From: Schistocerca nitens
Lineage: Eukaryota; Arthropoda; Insecta; Orthoptera; Acrididae
Assembly: GCF_023898315.1 (NCBI RefSeq)
Contig: NC_064614.1
Span: 504,448,109-504,512,108, forward strand
DNA length: 64,000 bases
Direction: 5' to 3'
Shown here: piece after piece, positions 33,024 through 44,380 of the stretch
How the letters are laid out: each line of letters starts with the position of its first letter
Numbering within the stretch: the stretch's first letter is position 1
Made by a program: the position numbers and the translations under genes
The notes under the pieces: model-generated
The model's database searches: none
Seen by the model: the letters and a program-made list of their open reading frames with translations, nothing else
Told to the model about the DNA's origin: nothing

Positions 33024-34836
33024 AAGGTGGTCATAATTAAACTGACGGTGTTCCGAGTGCTGCAGTGTGGGCCGTGTAGGACGCAGGACGCTGAAGCAAC
33101 GTAGGTGTGTTCATTAATCGGTACGCTTGCGAAGATTGCTGAAAAACATAATAGTTCCATTTTCTGCCACGAGGTGAAAATATGGCGCTGTAAGCAGGCG
33201 GGCAGAAGGTATTTTCGGTGCAGGAAAAGGGTAAGAACGACGAAATACATGGTAACGGTGGTTCTGGCATGTTTATCGTGATATGGTTACAAGTTAAAAC
33301 ATGTGTTCAGTATGGTCTCTCTACTCAGCAAGATGCTGCATCCGTAAGAGAGCATGGTGACAGTTGCTCGCAGCATATCCGGCGTAATCAGAGCGATACG
33401 TCGTCACATCCTATCCTTTAGATCAGGAAGAGTCTGGTTAATCCATGATAGACACGATCTCTCAGATATCCCCACAACCTAAAGTCACAAGGGTTTAGGG
33501 TGGGGAATCTGGAAGGTTACACATCTTGAAATTGCCGTTACCAACAGTCTTTCGAATCAAATCGTTCACCTCGCAAGCGACTTGTGGTGTCGCCCCACGT
33601 TGCATTGTGTTGCAATTGTGTTCTTGCGAAGCTGACATCACTGTGTTGCAGATGGAGGTCCTAATAACGTACATATATCACTGTGCACCTGTCAGGTTCG
33701 CGAGGTACCATCTGCTCGCAGATAAATGGACTGGCAGTGAAGGAGCTTGTGAAACCACACCACACAGTCACATAAGCTGAGTTCCACCAGAACATGTGAC
33801 CGAGTAGAACCTCACATGCGACAGTTCTGGAAATTCACGGCACTATGTAGAGTAAAATGTGTATCGTCCACCCAAAGAATTTCCGTAGTCAGATTTTATC
33901 ACTCTCTATGCGTGCCAAAAAGACGAAGGGGAAAGTCACGGCATTGTAGCCTATCTTGGGGCTTCATTTGGTGCACATTCTGAATGTTTTAGAGGTACCA
34001 GTGTAAAATCTTTTGAACTGTTGACCAGGAGAGAGATACTGGCTGCAGAGTTGAGGCATGTGCTGCACGGTCACCTACAGCAGTTTCATCAACAACTACC
34101 ATGCAGCCGGCCGTAGTGGCGGTGCGGTTCTAGGCGCTACAGTCTGGAGCCGAGCGACCGCTACGGTCGCAGGTTCGAATCCTGCCTCGGGCATGGATGT
34201 GTGTGATGTCCTTAGGTTAGTTAGGTTTAATTAGTTCTAAGTTCTAGGCGACTGATGACCTCAGAAGTTAAGTCGCATAGTGCTCAGAGCCATTTGAACC
34301 AACTACCATGCAAATGTACCGCCTCTTTCTCCCTGCTGTATTACCTAATTTAGCTGGTTCTTCAAATTTGTTGATCATACGTATGTACTTTAGCCCATTT
34401 ATTGACATGAGAGCTCTTCACTGCTGTTTCTGCCGGCGATATCCCCACAAAGTAGCGCTACTATTGCTGCCGTTCTGATTAAAACAACTTTACGATCAAT
34501 GCACGGCCTTTCTTCTCAATAGCCAATGCGTTTCATGCGGAAAACTTCAACATTTTTAACCCATTACACCAACACTCACTTCATAAAAGAAATTAACACG
34601 CGTCACAAAGCGACAAACAGTCAACTGACGTCAAGACAAGAAACACTTCACATTATGACTGCTTTCTGCGCCATATTTTCAGCTGGTGGCAGAAATAAGA
34701 ACTACTTTCTTTTTATTTTTTGCATACTCCGCTAGCGCACCGATTAAGGAACATATCTACTGTGTTTTAGTGTTCTGCGATGCACACATACAGCACAACA
34801 GCACCCGGAACACCGTCAGTTTAATTATAACCAGCC
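33024..34836 (-). mobile_element. Degenerate mariner-like element carrying a nested SINE
   Basis: TIRs share TAATTAAACTGACGGTGTTCC (left ~33034-33054, right inverse ~34809-34829). The minus-strand interior has LNPCDFRLWGYLRDRVYHGL (33440-33500; third catalytic aspartate in PCD) and earlier transposase scraps towards the right end, heavily frameshifted. A family A SINE sits inside at 34106-34299. Confidence 0.65.
34106..34299 (+). mobile_element. tRNA-derived SINE, family A, nested
   Basis: GCCGGCCGTAGTGGCGGTGCGG head, GGTTCGAATCC B box, CAGAGCCATTTGAAC tail. Perfect 13-bp duplication CAACTACCATGCA (34093-34105, 34300-34312). Confidence 0.93.
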
Positions 34837-34998
34837 GGTAGTGTCAGTCTGAATGTTCGTCACTCATTTCATACACATTACATCGAAGTGTCACCTGGCA
34901 ACTGCATGTGATAAGTGCTTGCTGGGGAGCCGCTTTTATTCCCCACAGTTCCATTATCATACTGCAACAGAATGTGTCCCATCAACTGGTCCCTTCCA
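34837..34998. other. Spacer, nothing recognised
   Basis: Short anonymous stretch between two repeats. Confidence 0.4.
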
Positions 34999-35312
34999 GA
35001 ATCAGATTTTTACCTAGCAGTGGAGTGTGCGCTGATATGAAACGTCCTGGCGGATTAAAACTGTGTGCCGGACCATGACTCAAACTCGGGTCCTTTGCCT
35101 TTCGCGGGCAAGTGCTCTACCATCTGAGCTACCCAAACACGACTGACGCCCCATCCACACAGCTTTACACCTGCCAGTACCTCGTCTCCTACCTTCCAGA
35201 CTTCATAGGAGCTCTCCTGCCCTCCTGGTAGAGCACTTGCCCGCGAAGGACAAAGGTCCCGAGAACGAGTCTCTGTCCGGCACACAGTTTTAATCTGCCC
35301 GGAAGTTTCAAC
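34999..35312. mobile_element. Fold-back element with tRNA-like arms
   Basis: The left arm (about 35039-35119) and right arm (about 35226-35309) are inverted copies containing TTAAAACTGTGTGCCGGACC, CTTTCGCGGGCAAGTGCTC and TACCA. On the minus strand the left arm folds as a tRNA-like D arm and anticodon stem (GTAGCTCAGATGGTAGAGC, then TTGCC-CGCGAAA-GGCAA). U33 is replaced and the T arm is mutated, so it is not a working tRNA. The ~100-bp loop includes GCCAGTACCTCGTCTCCTACC. Confidence 0.75.
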
Positions 35313-35453
35313 TGATCTCTTCTTATGGTTATGAAAGAAATTTATTTTTTCCTCAGTTTGATTAAGTACGTCCTCATTCGTTGTTAGAACTATCAGAATA
35401 ATCTATGGAACTCTTCTGTAGCACCGCATTTCAGTAGCTTCTATTATCTTCTT

Positions 35454-35652
35454 GCCGGCCTCGGTGGTCTAGCGGTTCTAGGCGCTCAGTCCGGAACCGC
35501 GCGACTGCTACGGTCGCAGGTTCGAATCTTGCGTCGGGCATGGATGTGTGTGATGTCCTTAGGTTAGTTAGGTTTAAGTAGTTCTAAGTTCTAGGGGACT
35601 GATGACCACAGATGTTAAGTCCCATAGTGCTCAGAGCCATTTGAACCATTTT
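35454..35652 (+). mobile_element. tRNA-derived SINE, family A, full length
   Basis: GCCGGCCTCGGTGGTCTAGCGG head, mutated B box GGTTCGAATCT, tail GAGCCATTTGAACCATTTT. Duplication TATTATCTTCTT (35442-35453, 35653-35664). Confidence 0.92.
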
Positions 35653-35664
35653 TATTATCTTCTT

Positions 35665-36490
35665 ATCTGAGCCGCTTATCGTCCTCGTTACAGTTCTGAA
35701 CAAGGCTAAATTCCAGACACATACATTCCGCAAGGACTTGGTAGAACTTCAGCTTATATTAGATGACTTCTTCAGAAATGTTTTTCCTGCTATTCCTAGC
35801 CGGCATTTTATATCCTCTCTGCTTCGGACATCGTCAGTTATTTTGCTGCCCAAATAATCAAATTTATCAACTCATTGCCTATTCTAATTCGCTCAGCACC
35901 ATCTGACTGAATTCGACTGCATTCGATTAACCTAATTTTACTTTTGTTGATGTCCATCTTATCACCTCTTTTCAAGAGACTATCCATTACATTCAACTGC
36001 TTTTCTATGTACTTTGCCGTTTATGAATAACGACGTTAGCTGCACATGTAAAAGTTTTTATTTTTCTCTCTGAACTTTAATTCCATACCCAGATTATGCT
36101 TGGTTTCCGTCAGAACTTTCTCACTGTTCACACTCAATAACCTCGGGGATAGGTTACAACCTTGTCTCAGTCCCCCCTCAACGACTGGTTCGCTTTCATG
36201 ACATTTGTCTCTTATAACTGCTAAATGATTTCACACAACATAAAAACAATATTTCGCTCTCTATATTTTATCCTGGCTCACTTCATAATTTCAAAAAGTA
36301 TAGTCTAGTCATCATTGCCAAAAGCTTTCTCTAAGTCTATAAATGCAATAAACGTACGTTTAACTTTCTTTAACCTACTGTATCTGCTAAGATAATCCGA
36401 ACGGTTAGTACTGCCACACGTGTTCCACATTTCTTCGGAACCGAAAATGGAGTTCGCCGAAGTTGATTTCTACCAGTTTTTCTATTCTTC
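35665..36490 (-). pseudogene. LINE reverse transcriptase remnant
   Basis: On the minus strand, RTFIAFIDLEKAFGNDD followed by ILFEIMK matches the YxDxxxAFD motif region of RT. Downstream pieces correspond to the region around VICYADDM and the INLNKSKIRLIECSRI-type stretch. Stops are frequent. The clade is not resolved. Confidence 0.5.
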
Positions 36491-37507
36491 TCTAAATAAC
36501 TTCTACCAGTATTTTGCAACTAAGACATAATAAACTGATGGTTAGGTGATATTGACACCCGTCACTTCTAACAGTGACGTCACGCTTCAGAAGTGTTCTT
36601 TCTCAAAACTTAAATGGCAAGCCTCCTTGCAGCCAGTGCATTGATTGAACGTTGAATGTCCATCACAGACCACCAAAGCTAGCGCTATGAGTATCACTGT
36701 AATCGATGTTGATAAATGTTTTGTTTGATAGCCTGTACAACGATCTGTGACTGTTTCCTGATAAATCTGTTGTGTACAGGAAGCGTCACATATTAGCAGA
36801 TCGATTATGGTTGACTTGGACGGAATTCCTGTTTGGTGCAATGAATGGCAGACAGCTTCAAAATAAGAATTTATGCTATTTAAAGCGGATGGTTAGGAGA
36901 AGCATTCCTGTTACGTTCGAAAAAAGTGATAGTGGTATGCATCTTTATTCCGTCACGTCGATTAAATATCTAGCCGTGAGTACCAAAGTCGTGGTATCAA
37001 AGTCGTGGATTAGAACGAGCACGAAAGGCCGGACGTAGAGAAGGTAGAAACCTCACTACAGTTGTTTTCTGGAGATATCTGGAAAAGAGCACACCCATTA
37101 TAAAGGAGGACACCTCTGTTACCTATGTGACTGAGTATTTGGGACGTTACACAGGCCGCATTAAAGGCAGACATCAAAGCAATCAGAAGGTGTGCTCCAA
37201 GATTTCTTAGCAGTCGCTTCTATCAGTAAGGCAGTTTTACAGAAAGCTCCATGAGCTTAGAAGGTGCGTTGGAGGCAAAAAAAAATTTTCTCGAAATGTT
37301 TAGAAAACCAGCATATACGAAACACTGCAGGAATACTCTCCCAGCCCCCAACGATGTCTCAGGAAACAACAAAAGGGAGAGTAGGTCTCGTACAGTGGCA
37401 TAAATGCAGTTGATTTTGACTGGCTCCTTTTGAAAACAGAACAGGACTGTACAAAGTACCCTATGTCATTAACTGTGCAATCGCTTACACACTGCAGATG
37501 AAGATTG
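36491..37507. other. No recognisable gene
   Basis: ORFs at 36587-36841 (minus) and 36772-37038 (plus) carry no motif I recognise. Confidence 0.35.
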
Positions 37508-37517
37508 AAATATGCAG

Positions 37518-37923
37518 CTCTACCTATCTATTGCTTGCGCCGTTGTCCCGCATTTTGCGCGGGGTTGGCGTGGTTAAATCGGATTTGGCATGTTAATTTG
37601 AAGGGGTGGCCGGATGCCCTTCCTGCCGCCACCCCGTACCCCCCGGGAAGGAATCAGAGTACCCCATCTGTCTGCGTCTAGTGGAAATCATGGAAAAGTG
37701 CCGATGTGTTTCAAATGTCTGTGAGTCGTGTAACTGAGGCGGGACTTGGGGACCAGCCCGGTATTCACCTAGAGGGATGTGGAAAACCACCGAAAAACCA
37801 CATCCAGGCTGGCCGACACAGCGGCCCTCGTCGTTTATCCGGCGGGCGGATTCGATCGGGGCCGGGGCGCTTACCCGAGTCTTGGAAGCAGCGCATTAGC
37901 GCTCTCGGCTAATCTGGGGGGCC
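37518..37923 (-). mobile_element. Long tRNA-derived SINE (family C)
   Basis: The minus strand begins CCCCCAGATTAGCCGAGAGCG (A box in a Leu/Ser-like head), then GATCGAATCCGCCC (B box). The ~300-bp body contains CCACATCCCTCTAGGTGAATA and GGGTACGGGGTGGCGGCAGG. It is flanked by AAATATGCAG (37508-37517, 37924-37933). Confidence 0.85.
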
Positions 37924-37933
37924 AAATATGCAG

Positions 37934-38589
37934 ATCATACATTCTAAACATTTCAGCGTTTAGTAGTTGTGAAGCAAATCTGTAAGCAAACAATTTGAAC
38001 TCTCTTTATTTTGCGTCATTTAGATAAGTGCGTTTAGTGTTGAGTTGCTTTGTACAAACAGTACAATTAATTCTTTTCACTGATTGTTGTCTGTCCTCTG
38101 TGGTTGATGCTTGACGAACACTAGTGGTTTTAAGTGTGGAAGTTAAGACAATGCTCTCCCCTTTGAAATGGATGACCTACAAGCGTGGACAGACTATACT
38201 GAAACGCAAGGTAGCAGCACGCAGTGGAGCAGACGGCGAGCAGGTAGGGGCGTAACGGCGCCGCCTTCCAGATTAGCGGAGACAAACGGCGCCTGCCTCA
38301 TCCTCTAGGCGCCTCTTCAGATAACGCGCACAAAAAGTTACCTGCGCTTATCCTCTGTACGTGAACACCGAGAGACACACTGCGAGCTAGCAGAGTCACT
38401 TCAAGACGTTTCTACTGCCCTGCCACGACATTTATTTTGCAGGAAACAAGTACAGCTTTTATTTTAAAGAATAATTAGTGTCGCAGGTGGTCCAATATTC
38501 CTCTCTACCTGTGAATATCCAGAGCTCTGATGAAAAACCAGTACGAAGAAAAGGAAAGAAGCCTGAGATGTGGAAGTAAAATATAGAGG
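37934..38589. other. No recognisable gene
   Basis: 38190-38310 is GC-rich (repeated GGCGCC) without a domain. Nothing else was seen. Confidence 0.35.
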
Positions 38590-38960
38590 GGTTATACAAG
38601 GGAAATAAACTTGAAGGTAATGTACAGAAAGAGAAGAGGAAGCAGATGAGGATGAGATTGGAGATATGATACTGCGAGAAGAATATAACAGATCACCCAA
38701 AGACCTAAGTCAAAACAAGTCCCCAGAACTATTCGTACCGTTGGAAGAGCGAGTCATGATATAGCTGTTCCGTTTGGTGTGCAAGATCTATAAGACGGGC
38801 GAAATATCATCAGAATTCAAGTGGAAGCAATAATTCCAACTCAAGAGAAAGCAGGCGCTAACAGCTGTGAATATTACCGACTATCAGCCTAATAATTCGT
38901 GGCTGAAAATTACGGACTCGAGTTATTTACATAATAATGGAAAAATTGGTGGGAGACGAG
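38590..38960 (+). pseudogene. Possible LINE RT fragment (low certainty)
   Basis: Plus-strand frames give LFRLVCKIYKTGEISSEFK followed by a broken TAVNITDYQPNN, which is reminiscent of the RTE/BovB-like stretch before the YRPISL box. Short and heavily mutated; it could be chance. Confidence 0.35.
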
Positions 38961-39846
38961 TACGGGGAAGATCATACGGCAAGATGAAAAAGAGGGTGAG
39001 AGAGAGTGCGTATTTTAAACCGCTTCCCTCGAAGATTTTCCTGCTTCATACGTCTTCTGTGTTATGACAGATGACATGTCACTGACCTCATTTGTACTAA
39101 CATTGCAGTACTCGCGTGGTGCCTATTTGGTTCCACCGCCCTAATTGGAATGCATAAGTTGTAGTTAACGTTCACCAACCTCCAGTCGTCTACAGTTGTT
39201 TTCCCCTGCGCGCAAAACAGCACTTAGGTCGTGAATCCTTTACCTTCAGGCTGTAAGAAACTCTTAGCGAGGAATTGATATTATGTAACTAATTAAATTT
39301 CTAATTAGTTTGTTTAAGTGAGATGCCACTCGCTTGCTATTCGCAGAACACAAGAAACTGCACAACTACATTCCATTTAGAGTCACAAATAATTTCCATT
39401 CTTCTACAGAATAATGAATAGCGTATTTCCGTAATTACTATCACATTGTTCTCTACTACATGTCCACATAACCATACGTTGCTAATAAAGTCTTAACCTG
39501 ACAACATGTCTGTCCTCCGAGACTGACGAACTAGCTGTTATCTTACAACCGAACTACTTCGTCCGCCATCCAAGTTATGCGCGATCCGAAGATCTCCGAA
39601 GTGTTTCGTCTTCCTTTTCGTTTAGCACTTGTTTATTACTCTGGTGGTTATTAATACTTGTGAAATAATGGAATGATACCACGCTATTGAGAGATGCTTA
39701 CATATGAAATGCCACTAAATACGCTTTTCAGTTTGTCTAATCTCAATAACGTTTTGGCGCGCAACTTCAGAATGCAGCAGCCAATCGCGGAAAAGGACCA
39801 CAAGATACTGGTGCCGAATAAACTACCTGTCATCAGTACCTCGTAC
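38961..39846. other. No recognisable gene
   Basis: Anonymous AT-rich sequence. Confidence 0.35.
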
Positions 39847-39857
39847 CACATTACGTC

Positions 39858-40025
39858 TAAGGCGATGCAGTCATGGACTGTGCGGCTGATCCCGGCGGAG
39901 GTTCGAGTCCTCCTTCGGGCACGGGTGTGTGTGTTTGTCCTTAGGATAATTTAGGTTAAGTAGTGTAAGCTTAGGGACTGATGACCTTAGCAGTTAAGTC
40001 CCATAAGATTTCACACACATTTGAA
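39858..40025 (+). mobile_element. tRNA-derived SINE, family B, 5' truncated
   Basis: Starts inside the tRNA-like head (GATGCAGTCATGGACTGTGCGG), B box GGTTCGAGTCC, tail CACACATTTGAA. Duplication CACATTACGTC (39847-39857, 40026-40036). Related to the copy at 62288-62482. Confidence 0.9.
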
Positions 40026-40179
40026 CACATTACGTCATTTACGTCATCTTGCCACTGCTGCCTTCTCAACTACTCGAAGAAGAGCTTCTTGTACCTGAAT
40101 ATGACTGCTGCAAAACCAGAAACATTACCATCAGTTCGGATTCCGAAGAAATGTACAGCCATGCGAGGCAATATTGACC

Positions 40180-41150
40180 CGACGAGTTATCTTAGAAGGT
40201 GGCTTAAGGAAATGCAAATCTACGTCTGTAGCATTTGTTGACATAAAGGAAGCTTTTGGCAACTTTCACTGGCATACACGCTTTGAAATTCTGAAGGTAG
40301 CAGGGGTGAAATACAAAGTGTGAAAGGTCGTTTACAGTGCGTATAGTAGCCGAACGGCAGTTATAAGACCGAAGAATAAGAGAGCGAAACTGTAATCAAG
40401 CAGAGGTACAACAGGATCATAGATTGTCCCCAGTGTTATGCAGTTTGAACCCTGAGACAGCAATAAAGGAAACCGAAGAAAAATACGGTGAAGGAATTAA
40501 AGTGCATGAAAAGAAATAAAAATTTCGAGGGTCCCCATGACATTGCAATTCAGCCAGAGAGAGGAAATGACTTGAAACAGCAAATGAACGTTATGGACAG
40601 TGGGGCAGTATGTTCAAAAGAGGATAGAAGATGAACATCAACAAATGAAGAACAAGGGTGGCAGAATGTAGTCATTTAAATCAGATGATGCTGAGAGAAT
40701 TACTTTTTGACGTGAGACACTAAACGTCGTAGATGTGATACACGCGTTTTCTGTTTGCGCAGCAAGATAATAAATGATGGCTGAAGTAGGGAGGATATAA
40801 AATACAGAGTGGCAGTGGCAAGAAAAGCGTTTTTGAAGAAGAGGAATTTCTTTTCATCGAATATAAATTGAAGTGTTAAGGATTTGTTTGTGAAGGTATT
40901 TATCTGGAGTGTAGCCTTGTGCGGAAGTGAAAACTGGACGATAAGCAAGACAAGTAGAAATAGCAGTTTTTTTTTAAGTGGTGCTACAGAGTTATGTTGA
41001 AGAGTAACTAACGATAGAGTGTTGAATAGAATTGTGGAGAAAAGAAATTTTGGGCGGTTTGTAGAAGAGGTTATAGATATGAAGGACTCGTCTATTTAGT
41101 ATTGGACGAAAGTCCGAGGAACAAAAATTGTTATGAGATGCCAAAAGATG
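40180..41150 (+). pseudogene. LINE reverse transcriptase remnant, C-terminal half
   Basis: Plus-strand translation: STSVAFVDIKEAFGNFHWHT, RFEILKVAGVKYK (RT motif with D and the AF(D) box). Much further on come VAVARKAFLKKRNFFSS, VKDLFVKVFIWSVALCGSEN then WTISKTSRN, typical of the region after the RT in a common arthropod LINE, and RFVEEVIDMKDSS. There are many stops, and the catalytic YADD is not visible. Confidence 0.6.
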
Positions 41151-42019
41151 AATACAGTAAGCTGGTTATAAATATATATGTTGCAGTACGTATTTTCAAA
41201 TGAAGAGGCTGGCGCAGTATAGAGTAGTTTGGAGAGATGCTTCCAACAAGTCTTCAGAATTCGAACTGAAGTCCGCAACCACAACAACCTGTGACAATCT
41301 TTTAATTTCTTTATACCTACTCCACCGAATGTACTAGCTATGATTTTTAATGTCAGAAAGTTCCATTTTGATGTTAATTAATGTGCCATTTTAATTTTTC
41401 ATGCAGACTTTATCACAAGTCCCATTAACTTGTCACCATGATCATATTATGCGCAGGTTTCTCATAGATCTTCCCAGGAGGTCTATTTTCCATATTTTAC
41501 CTTTCAACCAAACCTACATACTCTTAATATTCACCTGTGTTATGCTGATTCTTCCATTTTCGAAAATTGATCTTTTCAGATCTAAACCACGCTGTCCTCT
41601 ATATGAGTAATTTAAGAAACTTCCATCTTAATTTTAGACAAGTATAATTTATGGTATAGCAGGATTTAGTTTTTTGAAGAAATCGTTCTTCACCTGCGAT
41701 AAACTGTTCCTAGCGCATCCCACATATTGATCTTTCCTTTTATGTAATCTTGTTCCTGTGGTAGTACTTTTGAAATTATAATTTTTAAAAAAGTAGTCAT
41801 TCTCCATTTTCCTACATAGTTTTATTTTGTGGGCACTTATTCCGAATTTTGTGCAAAATAATTAACCAGTTACATTTTACGATTCTTCTATGTCAATTAG
41901 TCATGAAGTGCAAGCTGACTTCCTAACTGCTTGTTTACAGGGCGACAGTTATTGCATTACATGAAAAAAACCGTAAATTAGTTGCAGGTTACGGCGTGTA
42001 TACACTTTATTCAACATGT
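41151..42019. other. No recognisable gene
   Basis: AT-rich, with no motif. Confidence 0.35.
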
Positions 42020-42640
42020 AAATGTCAGTATAGATATTCTGATTTAGTTTATGATATGTTCGATATACCTGCAATCATTGGCGATGTGTCGCAGTCGAAA
42101 AGCGAAATACTGTATGGCAAGCCGAAGTGTCGGAACATAGATGCTGTCGATAACCTCCTGAATGGCTGTTTTCAGCTCTGCAATGGCTTTGGGGTTATTT
42201 TTGTGCACCTTGTCTTTGATATAGCCCCAAAAAATGTATTCAGATTCGGAGAATGTGGGTTCCAATCGAGGCCCATGCCAGTGGCCTCTGGGAACCTCAG
42301 AGCCACAATGTGTTCCCCACAGTGCCCCTCCAGGACATCACACACTCTCCTGCTCCGATTGGGTCGAGCTCCACCCTGCATCAAGCACATCTTGCCGAAA
42401 TCGGGATCACTTTGGATAATGTGAATGAAATCATCTTCCAAAACCTTCACGTACCTTTCGGTAATCACCGTGCCATCAAGGAATATCGCACCGATTACTC
42501 CGTGACTGGACATGGCACACCACACAGCCACCCGTTGAGGGTGAAGAGACTTCTCGATCTCGAAATGCACCAATTTTGCTTATTGGCAAACCCATCCAAA
42601 TGAAGGTGGGCTTCGTCGATGAACCAAACCATGCATGCGC
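42020..42640 (-). pseudogene. Mariner-like transposase remnant, same group as the 8.7-kb element
   Basis: The minus strand from ~42640 reads WFIDEAHLHLDGF (first aspartate), HPQRVAVWCAMSSHGVIGAI, then MQGGARPNRSRRV where the second aspartate is changed to G. Next is LRFPEATGMGLDWNPHSPNL, a frameshift, and YIFWGYIKDKVHKNNPKAI ending RHIANDCRYIEHII. The alignment to the intact element at 8862-9947 includes the same long insertion before the SPD box. N-terminal domain and TIRs were not found. Confidence 0.72.
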
Positions 42641-43114
42641 GTACTAATTCCCATCATGCCCCGCAGCCAACAGTGCAGTTTGAACGTTCTAACGCAAAAC
42701 CGTTTAAATAGTTCGATAATTGTCACTCTGCACGTTACATCACGTTATATACCATGGCTTAGATTAATAAATCAGTCCTTTATATATAATCACTTTTAAT
42801 CAATAACTGTTTCTAATTTACTTTTCATATTACCTCTACGTCTTTGTCCATACTTCGAAAGGCACCTTACAGTGCGTGCTGGAGAGTGCGTTGTGGAACA
42901 CTGTGGCTTCCCACTTTTCCTTTTTCAGAAGAACGAATGCTGGTGAGCCTTCGTTTGACGGAACTTAAACAGTAAACCACAATATGATGTAGCATCTGCC
43001 ACTGAGGTTTGTTGAGAATCTCCGTGACGCTTTTGCGCTTACAAATCCCAGACTGCTAACCTCACTGAAGTATTGGTGGAATGAGGATTTTTTAAGTTAC
43101 CTTCACTGTTGGTG
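42641..43114. other. No recognisable gene
   Basis: Nothing supported. Confidence 0.35.
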
Positions 43115-43125
43115 GACTACATTTC

Positions 43126-43319
43126 AAAAATGGTTCAAATGGCTCTGAGTACTATGGGACTAAACTGCTGAGGTCATCAGTCCCCTAGAACTTAGAACTA
43201 CTTAAACCTAACTAACTTAAGGGCATCACACACATCCAGACAGGATTCGAACCTGCGACCGTAGCGGTCGCGCGATTCCAGACTGTAGCGCCTAGAACCG
43301 CTCGGCCGCTCCGGCCGGC
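43126..43319 (-). mobile_element. tRNA-derived SINE, family A, full length
   Basis: Minus-strand head GCCGGCCGGAGCGGCCGAGCGG, B box GGTTCGAATCC, tail GAGCCATTTGAACCATTTTT. Duplication GACTACATTTC (43115-43125, 43320-43330). Confidence 0.92.
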
Positions 43320-43330
43320 GACTACATTTC

Positions 43331-43812
43331 CTGGGGATTCTTTCAATGACTCACCGTCTGGCATTTTCCATAGCTGCGATTACTTTAATGTGGTCGTTCC
43401 ACTTTAAATGTCTAAGTACGCATAATGCTAGACATTTCAAACGTGGTTCACACTTCTGATAAAATTTGACCACTTCGCCGTATAAGAAGGATCTTGGTTA
43501 CCGGAGATCCGACTGTGTCCAAAAAATGTGGTTGACGTCATTTATTTAGTCCTGAGTGCGAAAGTGTCTGAAGTTCCAAGAATTTTCAATTAATTGTTAG
43601 CCCTATTCTCTATCCTAAAGAGAAATCTACACAACGAAATTTTAATTATTGAACAACAGGAAGACCAATCAAAGAACACACTTTGCTAAAAGTGTAATTT
43701 TCTCTCACAGAGCACAGGACCCTAAAGAGTACAGGAAATGTGGGCCTGTCCTGGCATGCACTACGGCGAGAAATTCACTAAACTAAGTAACAGAATTTGT
43801 ACATTTATTTAT
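43331..43812. other. No recognisable gene
   Basis: Anonymous. Confidence 0.35.
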
Positions 43813-44227
43813 CATATATGAGGGTAGTATCTGTTCCCGAAAGAACAGTTACCGTGGATGACCATGCAGCTTTGCTAGAAATGAAATGATAATTAAATAG
43901 ACACCCTAGCTGCAAACAGGCGTTGATGTACTTCATTGGGGACATGTTGAAAATGTGTGCCCCGACCGGGACTCGAACCCGGGATCTCCTGCTTACATGG
44001 CAGACGCTCTATCCATCTGAGCCACCGCGGGCACAGAGGATAGTGCGTCTGCAGGGACTTATCCCTTGCACGCTCCCCGTGAGATCCACATTCCCAACAT
44101 GTCCACACCACTACATTCGTAGTACGCCTAATAGGGTGTCTATTTAATTATCATTTCATTTCTAGCAAAGCTGCATGGTCATCCACGGTAACTGTTCTTT
44201 CGGGAACAGATACTGCCCTCATATATA
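43813..44227. mobile_element. Inverted-repeat element enclosing a tRNA-like sequence
   Basis: ~95-bp terminal inverted repeats (43813-43907 and 44137-44227) share GTTCCCGAAAGAACAGTTACC, GACCATGCAGCTTTGC and AATAGACACCCT. The interior holds a tRNA-like unit (43957-44033). No ORF is present, so it is a non-autonomous element. A downstream piece (44240-44340) is possibly part of the same repeat family. Confidence 0.75.
43957..44033 (-). pseudogene. tRNA-like sequence (Thr-TGT-like anticodon loop)
   Basis: D arm GCTCAGATGGATAGAGC, anticodon arm TCTGC-CATGTAA-GCAGG, perfect T arm CCGGG-TTCGAGT-CCCGG. The acceptor stem pairs poorly and position 33 is A instead of T, so I call it a tRNA-derived repeat, not a gene. 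The loop would read TGT. Confidence 0.65.
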
Positions 44228-44380
44228 GTTAAAATATGGCTTCCCGGCCATTGACCTTCTTGTGCGAACGCACACGCTATGCCCGAACTCGTACGGGACT
44301 TGGTAGGTTAATCTGCCACGAGTAATGAGTATGATGGGCAACAGAAGCTAAAGGTAGTGTTCTAGTTCCATCCGCCAATA

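Noticed and set aside
43957-44033. Functional tRNA-Thr gene
   Set aside because: Mismatched acceptor stem, no T at position 33, and location inside a repeat.
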